Below are positions 23,882 through 34,728 of a stretch of DNA of 64,000 nt, piece after piece. Both the position numbers and the translations under genes were made by a program. Where the stretch lies: positions 62,001 to 126,000 of the forward strand of contig NCSJ02000009.1 of NCBI GenBank assembly GCA_002812745.2, in the 5' to 3' direction. The DNA comes from Scytalidium lignicola (Eukaryota > Ascomycota > Leotiomycetes). Under the pieces are notes generated by a model, which made no database searches, was not told the DNA's origin, and saw only the letters and a program-made list of their open reading frames with translations. Every line of letters begins with the position of its first letter. Positions within the stretch are counted from its first letter, which is position 1.

Positions 23882-24732
23882 ATGGCGGATCCTTCACAGT
23901 ACACGTACCCCTCACCTCTAGCGGGGTATGAGAATGCCCCGCCACTACCGATGGAGATCTCTGCGGATGGGAAGAGCTATATGAATCCACAGACGGGTGT
24001 GCTCAGCAAGGCGTATGAGCAATTTATTGATCCGCTTGATAAGGGGAGGAGAGGTGGATTGTGAGTTGGGGTTCTTTTTTGCTCTTCTACTTTATCCGGA
24101 TAGCTCTTCGTGAGAGGATTTTGGAATTTCGAGAGTGGCTTATATATATTTTTGAGTGTGCTGAGAATTATGCTAATATTCCAAATCTCGCAGTGATATC
24201 CATATTTACTACTTCCAAAAGAATAAATACCAGCTTCAGTTTGCAAGGGAGTTATGGGAGAGAATAAGACGGGAGTGTAAGAAACCCCCCTTCCCCTATT
24301 CCTACAAACTGATGAATATTTTCCCTTTCTCAGAGACTAGAAGAAAATCTCCTTGCTCTAACACTACGTATAGTTCCTGAACTCCGTATATATAAATTCT
24401 GGGAAGAGCCAGTAGGCCCGCACCCAATCGCCATGTTTGAAGTCAACCTCTTCACGCCAGCCCAATTCGGCGCCTTCATTCCTTGGCTAGTCATCAACCG
24501 CGGTCCTCTTAGTGCTTTGGTTCATCCAAATTCCACAGATCCAGTGACTGGGGAGGAGATCGACCCGGAGAGAGATCACACACAGAGAGCGACCTGGATG
24601 GGAGAGAAGGTTTTGCTTGATCTGTCGCTATTTAAGAGGATAAAAGAGATCAGAGCTCAAAGGAAGAAGGATGAGGAGGCGGCAGCAGAAGCAGCAGCAG
24701 CGAAGAAAGAGCCTGAGAATGGAAGTGCATAA
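23882..24732 (+). CDS. DOPA 4,5-dioxygenase family protein
   Basis: Three exons (23882-24060, 24194-24276 and 24374-24732) encode 206 residues. The middle exon gives FDIHIYYFQKNKYQLQFARE and ELWERIRRE; the third begins FPELRIYKFWEEPVGPHPIA. These are hallmarks of the DOPA dioxygenase family (Dopa_dioxygen): an HxH-type motif in DIHIYY, the HPIAMFEV motif, and a later GPLSALVHPNS followed by EERDHT-like DPERDHTQRATWMG. Family members cleave the catechol ring of DOPA-type substrates or similar compounds, but many fungal members have unknown substrates. The Ala/Glu/Lys-rich tail after residue 185 is low complexity. The gene is convergent with the cupin oxygenase, with only 111 bases between stop codons. 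The acceptor before FPEL (GTATAG) was preferred over an earlier TCAG because it restores the conserved sequence. Confidence 0.9.
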
Positions 24733-24843
24733 TACCCTAATAATCTAATTTAGTTTAGTTTTGAGACAAGTTTCTATGTCTTGTACAAATGTAATAATGT
24801 AATAATGCAATAATGCGAATACCCAAGGGGTTTCATCATATTT

Positions 24844-25911
24844 TCAACGAAACCACCAGTTCACCGAGGCATTGAGATTTGATCCAAGACTCTTGATAGC
24901 ATGCCACCACCCTTTCGGGATGAACAATGCATCCCCCGGGCTAAGAACCACTTCAAAGCCGTCACTCGGCGCCTTAGTACCCCACACATATTCATCTAGA
25001 GCCTTTCTCTCAGTAGCTTCCATCATCTCCTCCCCTCTGAACTGAGCTGATGCACTGCCTCCGATTTCTTGTTGCACTTTAAAGAATATGGAGTTTCCGA
25101 TTGAAGGCCTGAATAGCTTCACTAGCTTCTGACTCGCCAACTGAACGAATAGATTCGGATTCGGATCCTTATGAAGTGGGGTGTATGTCGGAGGCAACCC
25201 TATCCATATATTCGCGTCATAGACATCTCCTTTTCCAGCTTGTGTCACCAATGTCGGGATGGGAAGATCGGCTTGTAATTGTTTTGGTAGATCTGAAATC
25301 TGTGCCTGGGCAATGTAGAGGCGCTGTTGTTGTCGGTTGTTTGATATCGACGTACTTGCTTGTAGCATGATTGAAAGAGGGCCGTCGAACCTGTGGAAGG
25401 TTTGCGATACTGGACTCGAATCGATCACACGGGATAGGAAGTTCGCGGGCCCGTTGCCGCTATCTCTGCGAGCTAGCTCCTCTATCCAATTGCGATATGC
25501 TGTCTGAGATATTTCATTCTGGTCAAGATATAGCTCGTATGGAAGTATTGTGTCGGCAAATGGAGCGAGATAATCCTTCGCCAGGACCACCCGCTGTTCG
25601 GCTGTCTCAACACCATCTGAATGTGGCTCTAGAGAGAACCATTTACACGCAGCCGGGATGGAATTGGCAAACGTGTGTGAGGGTGATGAGCATGATGTTT
25701 CCTCCTCCGTGGCTTTTATGATCATCGGCAGTTGAGGCACGAAGGCCTTCTCTCTAAACTCATTCACATCAACATGGTTGAAATTGCCGTAGAGGATTTG
25801 TATCGGAGGGAGATCTACGGAGCTTCTCAAGGACGCATGAAATCTTCGTGGCTGTCTGGCATTCGATATCAGTGCTTGGGCTGCCTTTCGCATGACGTTG
25901 GAAACATACAA
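24844..25911 (-). CDS. JmjC/cupin-8 type Fe(II)/2-oxoglutarate oxygenase
   Basis: A single open frame encodes 355 residues. The core of a JmjC-like (cupin_8) fold is visible. The iron-binding triad is H247-K-D249 in YTPLHKDPNPN and H337 in IPKGWWHAIKS. The SPGDALFIPKGWWH strand before the distal histidine is typical of the family, which includes protein hydroxylases and tRNA-wybutosine-type hydroxylases. The first 30 residues (for example MRKAAQALISNARQPRRFHA) are basic, hydroxylated and free of acidic residues, which fits a mitochondrial presequence; this is an inference. Either the ATG at 25911 or the one six codons later could be the start. It is convergent with the DOPA-dioxygenase gene. 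The substrate cannot be predicted from the sequence. Confidence 0.88.
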   Translation of the reverse strand: MYVSNVMRKAAQALISNARQPRRFHASLRSSVDLPPIQILYGNFNHVDVNEFREKAFVPQLPMIIKATEEETSCSSPSHTFANSIPAACKWFSLEPHSDGVETAEQRVVLAKDYLAPFADTILPYELYLDQNEISQTAYRNWIEELARRDSGNGPANFLSRVIDSSPVSQTFHRFDGPLSIMLQASTSISNNRQQQRLYIAQAQISDLPKQLQADLPIPTLVTQAGKGDVYDANIWIGLPPTYTPLHKDPNPNLFVQLASQKLVKLFRPSIGNSIFFKVQQEIGGSASAQFRGEEMMEATERKALDEYVWGTKAPSDGFEVVLSPGDALFIPKGWWHAIKSLGSNLNASVNWWFR

Positions 25912-27171
25912 ATTTGGCCGAGTTGGGGAAAGCTCATGGAAAGCTCGTGGAACGTTTGGTCAGCTTATGGCTTCTAGATCTTCTTCCGACAATTCGCGTA
26001 CGCTCGCATGCATGGCCCGAGCTCCAACCGGGGCGACCCGCTCAATTGAGTTCTGACCATCTTTTCTAGGATACTGTATGTGGACTTGTACTGTAACGTT
26101 TAGAAAAGAAAGCCACGGCGAAAAGAATTAGGTATGTTCTCAACTGAGCATTGTAATTAAATCTCTCGATCCCGAAGCCTTTGCTGAAACATCTTGTTAA
26201 AGTCTTGTTAATTATGCTTTGCACTAGCACGACCAGGTCTCGGTCTCGGCTTACTGTTTCTAGCCTGTCTTCGGCTCCGGTTTGACACAAGGAGATGATT
26301 GTCCTGCAGAATAACTGCAGATTGCATAAAGATCTGGCGCCATTATTCTTTATCTCTGGGTGCGGTTAGATAAGAGATACTTTTTTTTAATTTACTGAGC
26401 TTGTACAGTACGTAAGCAAACCTGGGGCCAGATGAGAGCGTCGTATACGGGAAGAATGCCTCCAAGGTTTACGAAGGGCCAGGGTAGTTTAGGACTAGTC
26501 TAATTAATGCTGTAGCTTCTATCGGCAGTGAGATCGCAGGTAATGCACACGACCTGGTGAAAGAGGATAAAGAAGCTCTACTTAAGTTACAATACGTAAG
26601 ACCTACCGTACTTAAAACACGCTAAAACATCAGCCATCAAGAGTGATGCTCCAAATGTCGTGTGTAGCCGTGGTAGCGTAAACCAAACTATTAATAAAAA
26701 AGNAAAAAAGTGTCAGCATAAAGCGTTTTCCACTCCATCAGACGACCGGACGAATGGTAAGTATTACAGTGGTCAAGCTGGTACCGCAGAGTGTTATTAC
26801 AGCAGAGTACTGTTGTGGCGTCCTAGTATAGTACAGTAGCAGTTTACCCCGGATTAGTGGCTGAGGAAACTCCTCCCCCACCGAAACCATTACCCGTTTG
26901 AGGAGTGCACGGCGCGTGAGTGGTCTCAATCCTCGGCAAGTCGACAAGTCTTCCCCGCTCGCCATGCGGATTGTCTGGGACCAGCGGCCTCAGCACTTCG
27001 TCCTACTTGACTCGTGTTGAATGATCCGCGTGCGCGATTACCGGCCAGATAATTCCATTTTTGGACAGAACATTCGCTGTGAACCCCCCTTCATGCAGGT
27101 TCTCGAGTCAAACATGGCTGGATTGTCTCATTCCAACTGGCTGGTTTGTCGTCAAATTATTGGTCAAATGC
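25912..27171. other. Intergenic region, no supported gene
   Basis: The stretch contains no supported gene. TACTGTA-type words are seen near 26072, 26086, 26403 and 26830, and an N adjoins an A run at 26703. The last part is the promoter of the monooxygenase gene. Confidence 0.5.
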
Positions 27172-27179
27172 TATATATA
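27158..27179 (+). promoter_or_regulatory. TATA box and inverted CCAAT of the monooxygenase gene
   Basis: TATATATA lies at 27172-27179, about 160 bases before the start codon, with ATTGG (reverse CCAAT) about 12 bases further upstream. The site was assigned by sequence alone. Confidence 0.5.
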
Positions 27180-27341
27180 CACCTGCAGTTGCATATAAGA
27201 GGTCCAGAGAAATAAATCCATACGGTCTCGAATCCTTTTCCCTTCTCTTTCTCTGTACTTTTTGAACTACCGGCTTTAAATGCACTTTACCTTTGCCTAT
27301 TTTTCGCTCTGAGAGCTTCCTGCACGGCAGCCTCATCCAAC

Positions 27342-29370
27342 ATGTTTGGCCACTCAATACCCATTCATTCTGCGAAATATGGCAATACCATCCGAAAGGA
27401 GAACAGCTATGATGCCCACAGCTATACCTACTATCCAGTCGCCATCATTGGCGCCGGAGAGTCTGGAATTGCAATGGGATGTCGTTTAAAGGATGCCCTT
27501 GGCTTCGACCAGTTCCGCTTATTCGATAGGGCGTCTGGAATTGGAGGTACATGGTGGGCCAACAGATACCCTGGTGTTGCTTGTGACGTGTAAGTTCGCA
27601 CATGGGTTTTCTAGATTGGATCAGTCTTTAACTTAGCATGAACAGACCGGCAGTCTTTTACTCCTTTTCCTTCTGTCCTAATTATCAGTGGAGGAAGTTC
27701 CATCCCGAAGGCCCCGAAATTGTCAAGTACTTGCAGAATGTCACGGAGGTCTTTCAAATTACCGATAAGATCCAACTCAATACCGATGTTAGAGAATGTC
27801 GGTGGCTTGAGTCTGAAGGTGTTTGGGAACTGAAAATATTCCATTTGATAGCTGGCACAGGGGATCTTAGCGAGAAAGAGAGGCAAGCCAAGATCGCAGC
27901 TGATGGATGGGAGTCTGTATACGGACTCCAAGAAACTATTAGGGCCAAGATCCTTGTGAGCGGAGTAGGTGGATTGGTTGAGCCAAAAACATGGCCAGAA
28001 GACATACCAGGCAAGGAGAATTTTGCTGGCGAGATTTTCCATTCTGCAAGATGGAGGTACGATATTGATCTCAAAGGCAAAGATGTCATAGTCGTTGGTA
28101 CCGGGTGTAGTGCTGCTCAATTCGTCCCTCGTTTGACGAAGGAATACGGCGCGAAGGCTGTCACGCAGCTCATGAGATCCCCACCATGGGTTGTCCCAAG
28201 GATCCAACCTCCTCTAGGGGATGAACAATGGGAAATATGGGCACCTTGGCTCAATACTCACATTCCTGGTCTTACAAAGTTTTTACGCTTCGCGATTTTC
28301 GCTTCAGCTGAGTTTAATTGGAGGCTTTTCGGGAATACGAAGTATTCAGAGAGGGAACGAGAGAAACTCGAAAAAGACCTCCTGCAACACATGAAAAAAA
28401 CAGTGCCACAAAAATACTGGGATATGTTGACACCAAACTTCAGCGTTGGCTGTAAAAGAAGGATTTTTGATGCTACCTGGTTCCCAGGACTCAACGACCC
28501 TAAGTTGGAATTGACTACACTTCCTTTGACTGGAATCGGAAAAGATACTGTAACCCTTGGTCCTGGACGCACCCGTGCTGCTAACCCTAATAGAAAGGAT
28601 ATAAAAGAGGGTCCAAATGAACAGCGGGTCGTTCCAGCCGATGTCATCATTCTTGCCAATGGTTTTGAGACATCAGACTGGTTTAATCCACTCAAAGTTT
28701 ATGGTCGAGATGGGAAGGAGCTTAATCAAGTATTTGAAGAGCGTGGAGGAGCCTCAATGTATATGGGTTCAGTGATTGACGGATTCCCCAATTACTTCAC
28801 CATATTTGGACCCAACACGGTGACTGGACACACATCGGTTATCCTCTGTACCGAAAATACTGTTGAAATGATCCTTCAGTGTATCAAGCCAATTTTGAAA
28901 GGAGAAGTTTCTGAGGTCGAGCTTAAGCACAAAGCTATGACTAAATGGACAAGGGATATTCAGAATGCTTTGAAGAAAACAGTGTGGTCGAGCGGAGGAT
29001 GCCGCAGCTGGTATGTTGATGAGAACGGGTATAACTCGACATGCTATCCGTAAGTCGTATGGTCTAGTATTTTAGATATGTTTCTGTGACTGATTGGATC
29101 TATAGATACTCACAGATCAAATTTGGCTACCACTGTCTGTTTCCTACATGGAGCGACTGGAGTTTCAAGTATACATCAAAGGGGCAGATCACACATCAAT
29201 TAAAGAGGGCAGCTAAATTCCTAAGTTTCGCCGCCGTAATTGTCGCCGTTTATCGCATGAAGAAAACCAAGACGAATATTGTGGATGTCATTGAATATCT
29301 CAAAATTTATGCCAGAAACGCAATACTAACGGGGTCTAATGCGCTACAGATGGTTAGCACAAAGATATAG
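27342..29370 (+). CDS. FAD-dependent Baeyer-Villiger-type monooxygenase
   Basis: Three exons (27342-27589, 27646-29049 and 29106-29370) encode 638 residues. The FAD Rossmann motif is GAGESG (37-42). It is followed by GIGGTWWANRYPGVACDVP, the classic class B flavin-monooxygenase segment that spans the first splice junction. The Baeyer-Villiger fingerprint FxGxxxHxxxW appears as FAGEIFHSARW (209-219), but the following residue is Arg rather than the usual Pro or Asp. The NADPH Rossmann motif is VVGTGCSAAQ (232-241). The C-terminal exon carries YSQIKFGYHCLFPTWSDW, common in fungal members, and ends with a hydrophobic segment (FLSFAAVIVAVY) that may be a membrane anchor. Such enzymes insert oxygen into ketones to give esters or lactones, often in secondary metabolism or steroid turnover. 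The substrate is unknown, and the neighbours do not form an obvious biosynthetic cluster. Confidence 0.92.
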
Positions 29371-30405
29371 ATTTGGGGGGTTCGCTGTCTCTTCACTGCG
29401 CATTCTATGCCTTGATTATGCTATGATATGAACTTGGGGTGGGATTATATAGTACGAGATGATTGTAAAAGATGTGGCTAGGTTGCCCTTTAGGAACGCT
29501 TGCAGAAACTCTGCCAGTCATAAGATTCAATAAGAAATTCTTAAACGAAAGAAGTTGACTGAATCTGTATTCCAAATTACTTGATCGAATTAATCTATTT
29601 ACCTTCGAATACTTAAAGGAAGATGGATTGAAAAGTATCGTATATCGAACTAATGTTTAAATTGGTAATTAATTTAGTACTCTGACATCTCCTTATCAGA
29701 TGGTATCATTCATGCCTTAGGTTTAGCGGGGTAATAAGGCAGTAGTATATCGGTGAATTATTTATCCTACCCACAACATCGGGCATGAAAGAAGCCTGTG
29801 CACCGTTGATAAAATAAGGGCTATCGTTTGCCATCACTCTCACAAGAGGGGTACACGCTCAACATCCTCAACAGCGAGCCGCAAAGGTCAATCTCACCAC
29901 TCATACTTCCTTGGCCACGATACGAGCGTCGCGCAACTATAGTTCTCTCACAAGGCTGAATACAGGGGTGTGACAGCCAGACAAGGGGCCCGAGACCATC
30001 AACATATCCGAATTCGGCATCGGTGAAGCTGCAGCTTGTTGGACAGCTCTATCCACTAGGAAAAAGTCTTTCCTCGAATCCGCTCCATAGTTTCTATCGA
30101 TAACTCGTCTATCATTTGGTTTGATCAAGGCGTGATAGCAGGCGCATCACAAATTTTGCGCTGTCTAACGGCTTCGCGATTGGGAGCTTTCAACTATATA
30201 ATAAGGGGCTACCTTCCTGGATCGAACGTGAACGCGAGAGTCTAGTCTTGCTGAGTGGATAGCCTAAGCCAGAAAAGTGTTCTAAGAGCATAAATAGCTG
30301 AGTGGATACTTACGCCTCGCTATCTTCTTTCACTTCCACAGCTCTGTTTAGCTACCAAGACAATTCCCCTACAAGGCTCTACAACTTCAGCAGGATAAGG
30401 GAAGA
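29371..30405. other. Intergenic region, no supported gene
   Basis: About 1 kb without gene signal lies between the monooxygenase and the kinase subunit. A CTATATAATAAGG sequence near 30192 could be a TATA element for the downstream gene. Nothing else stands out. Confidence 0.5.
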
Positions 30406-31475
30406 ATGTCCTCCTCATCCGGTAGTCCGGAATCATGGATCTCGTCCTTTTGTTCTTTGCTCGGCCATGAATATTTTGCGGAAGTATCAGAGGAGTTCAT
30501 AGAGGATGACTTTAACTTGACTGGTCTGCAAACACAAGTAGCCATGTACAAGGAGGCTCTGGAGGTAAGCGCTGGTTTATATGCGTGAAACAAGCACTCA
30601 CTGACCTTTTACAGATGATCCTAGATGTTGAGCCAGAAGAAGATGATGAGGAAGAAGAGGAAGAAGAAGAGGAGGAAGGAGATGACTCTATCGAGGGTGA
30701 TGCCGGACGTCGAGTAGAACGAAGACACCATCGCATGGCCAGTGATTTATCGATCATCGAGTCGTCAGCAGAAATGCTCTACGGTCTTATCCACCAAAGG
30801 TTTATCTGCTCTCGCGCTGGTATTCAACAAATGTCCGAGAAATACGAACTATCACATTTTGGCGTTTGCCCACGAACATTTTGTGATCAAGTCCGAACAT
30901 TACCAGTTGGCCTGTCCGACGTTCCTGGGGAAGATACAGTCAAGCTTTTTTGCCCATCTTGCTTAGATGTTTATGTGCCGCCAAATTCTCGCTTTCAAAC
31001 CGTCGATGGTGCTTTCTTTGGGAGAACATTCGGCGCCTTATTCCTTCTTACATTCCCAGACTACGATATTACCAAGAAGGGCATAGAAGCTTTGAGCGGA
31101 AGTACTTCAATATCTAGAGGCTTGCCAGCTCCCGGGGAATCAAGTGATGAGAAGATTAACGGTTTCAATGCCCATAATCTTGCTCCTGGACTTGGAAAAA
31201 GCAAAATGTATGAACCCAAAATATACGGATTCAAGGTATCCGAACGGGCGAGAAGTGGGCCTAGGATGAAGTGGCTGCGAGATCGGCCGAGTGACCTAAA
31301 CCAGCTAGACGAAGCTACAATGTATGCTAATGCGTATGCTGATGAGAGTGATGAAGAGACTGGCGCGAGTGGTGCGCCTACCCGTCAATATGTTCCCAAA
31401 TCGGCACATAAACCCCGGCGGATAAATGGTGGAAGCCCGATGTCTGTAGAGCCAAATGGGGATGTCTATACATAG
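30406..31475 (+). CDS. CKB1: Casein kinase II regulatory (beta) subunit
   Basis: Two exons (30406-30564 and 30615-31475) encode 339 residues, joined in phase 0 across a 50-base intron (KEALE then MILDVEP). The family signatures are clear. The N-terminus has SWISSFCSLLGHEYF. An acidic loop follows, here a run of about a dozen glutamates at about 64-75. Next come IIESSAEMLYGLIHQRFI and the zinc-binding pairs CPRTFC and CPSC that mediate beta-beta dimerisation, and then PKIYGFK near the alpha-subunit contact. The protein forms the dimeric scaffold of the CK2 tetramer in nucleus and cytoplasm. The C-terminal 100 residues after YGFKVSE are longer than in animal CK2 beta (about 215 residues), as usual for fungal orthologues, and may be disordered. 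It is convergent with the DUF1989 gene. The paralogue assignment (CKB1 rather than CKB2) rests on overall layout only. Confidence 0.95.
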
Positions 31476-31832
31476 GATTCTCAAATATGTTAAAGATTGT
31501 CGGCGTTTTTGGCGAAGAGGAGAGTTANTTTTTTTGTAGATCAGGCTCTAAGAGTCATGGAAGCAATTGCATTGTGGAACGGGTGGGAGGTTAATAAAGA
31601 ATCAGCTGGACACGGAAAATGACTACTTTACTCTACTTCTCTACCGGACATTCCAAGGAACAGAACAAAAAAAAGGACGAAAAGCTGAGCTATGATTACT
31701 AAAAAGCCCTTGCTTATCACAGCACTGTGACTCTTGGTGTTTGTGGTTGTATTTGCAATCTACTACTTCTTAGATCTTTAAATCTTGGATTTATCCCATT
31801 TGCGCCATCTCCTTCTAATACAATACGCGCAT
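31476..31832. other. Convergent 3' region
   Basis: This 357-base gap lies between two converging genes. It contains an N at 31528 beside a T run and AT-rich sequence likely used for polyadenylation. I see no gene in it. Confidence 0.5.
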
Positions 31833-33213
31833 CTATTTCGCATCCACACCCCAAACAGGGATCTTTAATCCATGCATTCCTTTGTATCCTGCAGGCTTAC
31901 TCTCTTCCCATCCCTTCAGCAGGTTATCCTTGTCCACAAGATCATGAACAGCAACACCAAGAGGACGGCAAGTGTTAAGCATTCCCTGTGCCTTTTCCTC
32001 GCCCCAGCCATGTACAGATAGATCGCCACCAGGACAGGTTGACAAAGCCAATAAGAGATCTGTTTCAGCAAAAATTGTAAATCGCGACGATGGTGTTGCC
32101 GGTGATGGTTCCCTATTTTTGGCCCGGATTGTCAACACATTGTTTTTAGATTCAACTCGCTGATTAATCCACCCTCCTTATATGAAAATCCTTTATCATA
32201 ATCTGTTGCTATATTGAACGCAAATAAGAGCTAAAAAGGGAAAATGAAACTCACATGAAGTATTTTCCATCTTTATTAAGACCAGTGACTTGGAATACGT
32301 TGATCACGTCATGGACATCGTATTCAGTGAGACCGAAGGGGAGGACGGCACGCACGAGGTTGGAATGACAGTTGTAGTCAAAGTCATCACCACTGAGGAG
32401 TTTATTGACTGTTTTTGTTTGATTTCACGTTAGCTACTTCTGAACTTGTAAGGATTTCTTTCACAGACGAGCTGTTTCTTAGCTAGCATCTACCAGTTTT
32501 GTATGTTATAAATAAGAAAGGGATTTAGACTACCATAAGGATCGCATCTATTCATATAATTTAACTATATTAGCATAACGATAAAACCTTAAAGTCTGAT
32601 TTACTTTGTTTTCGGATACAAAGAGTTTCAACTCACCTGGTACCAAGCAAATCATGAATCCTCCCTCCAACCTCATCCACACCATAATCCTTGTGACTGT
32701 CCTGTACAATGGTGGCTAAGGGTCTCAGATAGGGCAGATTGGACCACAGTCTATCGCCAACACTGACATGTGATGCATGAAGCTGCCTTGTCCGAGCAGC
32801 CCAAAAGCGTTCACGAGGGTCATTCAGAGACCAGATATTAAGGTCGCCGACTTGAGGCCCCTTTGGGGTTGAAAGAGTGCATATTTGTCCTACAAGAAGA
32901 ATGAGTAGGGAGAATTATGAAATTAGATGAGTGTAATATATATAGTGATAAGCATATTGTGATATTACAGCACACTCTACTACGGGTGAATGGGTTTTCG
33001 ATATCTTCTAGTCACAAAATAAAATAAAAAGAACCAACCTTTACGGACGATCCAGGCCCTGCCACTACGAATCGGTATTTCAAAGCTCTCAACTAGCTTT
33101 TTGCCGTCTTCCGCGTCAGAAATTTGGCCAATGCGGGCATACAGCTCTTTATCACCATACAAGATCGCATTGTCTTTGGCGGGGTATGCAGGGTTCGGGA
33201 CTCGGGGCGCCAT
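31833..33213 (-). CDS. DUF1989 (urea-carboxylase-associated family) protein
   Basis: Five exons encode 291 residues: 33213-33039, 32889-32637, 32547-32534, 32408-32255 and 32112-31833. The third exon is only 14 bases long, bridging HDLLGTR to CDPYV. The last acceptor (AATAG at 32113) was chosen because nearer AG sites give stops, whereas this one restores KYFMEPSPATPSSRFTIFAE. Conserved DUF1989 features are visible: GQICTLS, GDLNIWSLNDPRERFW, HDLLGTRCDPY and ALSTCPGGDLS, with His and Cys residues suited to metal or urea-derivative binding. In bacteria the family is encoded beside urea carboxylase; in fungi its activity is poorly known. No urea or guanidine genes are nearby, so no pathway can be assigned. 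Cytosolic location is likely, since no targeting signal is evident. Confidence 0.85.
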
Positions 33214-34728
33214 TATTGTTTAAAGGCTTTGGTTGTTTTGTTTGGTTACTGACTAGACAACAGACTTGTTTTGTAGCAAGGTAACTGTAGTACAGCATGT
33301 GTTTATAATTCGAAGCTGGGTTGCCAAAAGATTCGCATGCAGTTTTCGCAAAAGTGGGTTAGTTTTTGATAATCTATATGACCCCAGCAAAGTGAGTACA
33401 CTATCAACGCATCTGATAAGAAGGNTTTTTTTTTGTTCTTCTAATAATATTTGTCTAGTTTTCAAGTTCTGCTCCATAAACTACCCCTGTTTCCTTCAAT
33501 AGAGCCTCTCTTAGGGTGTGCTTGAGCCTCATGAGATGCAGTATGTCTCGCGATAATAGTTACCGCGCCACAGCATGTAAGAAAGCAGCCTCGGACACCG
33601 CCACACAGGCTGTTTAAAAGAAAGCTCAGTTCTACACAAAACCATACCATATATAGGTCATTTTCCTATGCTACACCTTAATCAGATTTAGGTTACGCCA
33701 GTCCGGATTCCGAGCCAGAATAACCCGAGATTGTGAGTGGGGTATGTCACCGGATTTGTGACGTTGTCAACAAATAGTGACGCCCAATCACGCTCAAATA
33801 AAAACGATTAGACTGTATAAAGAGACTATTGAGGATAAATATCAGAAAGAGGTAGAAAAGCTATGTCCCAAGCATGAGTATTGCTAACTTGAGTAGATAT
33901 GGCGATATAGTTGTTATGAAGGCCACTTGCGATGAAGCTAGTATTGAAGTGACGGGGGAAGAAAGGAGAAGCTTAAAGGACCTAACTTGGCTCATCCTTA
34001 CCTAAGCCCGAACTTGAAATTGTCAAGAAGGTATGAGCAATGTGACTTATTGCTAAGGATAGTAAGTTCAGATGAACTCGCAGGCCCATCTGGAATTTTA
34101 GAACATAGAACCAGGGTCACCACAGAATGACTTGAGCCTATCACAAGCTGTGCAATTAAGATTCGTAATAACAAATCTCAAAAGCTTTGCTCAGCAAGCA
34201 TAGTCTAGATCGCATGATGAATTCCAAAATGATATTGACGCTAGATCTTCCAATGAAAGAAAGGATATTACACATCCCTTCATTACACTAACGCCTAGGT
34301 GTAGCATATGCCCAATCACATCACTTTGGAATCCACTAGACTCCTGCGGACCATAGACTGCAGAACGTTGTGAATGAGAAGCCAAAAGAGACGCCGCTAT
34401 GACACTAAGTGTCAGTTGAGAGAGATCTGACTTGTGAAAACAGAAGATTGAGGAGACCTGCAGGAAATTCGCGGCAAGCAAAGGAATCACTGGTGCCTGC
34501 CACATTTAGTAAGGTTTCATATGCTTCATGCCCACGTTTCTTCGCTTGTGTGTTTTGACCAATGAGAAGCTCAAATTCACCCACCTGCCAACCAATCATC
34601 GCTTAATGATTGATGCTGACCACTTCGACCTTGAGAAGAGAACGTGGAAAACGTGGAAGACGGGGAAGTGCCTTCTTTCCCACAACAATTGCAAAAGGAT
34701 AAAAGGGATAAAGACATCTTCAGAAGCT
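33214..34728. other. Intergenic region between divergent genes
   Basis: This 1.5 kb divergent spacer has no supported gene. It contains an N at 33425 followed by nine T. The minus-strand frame at 34191-34505 has no motif. An in-frame upstream ATG for the transporter exists at 34528. Confidence 0.5.
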
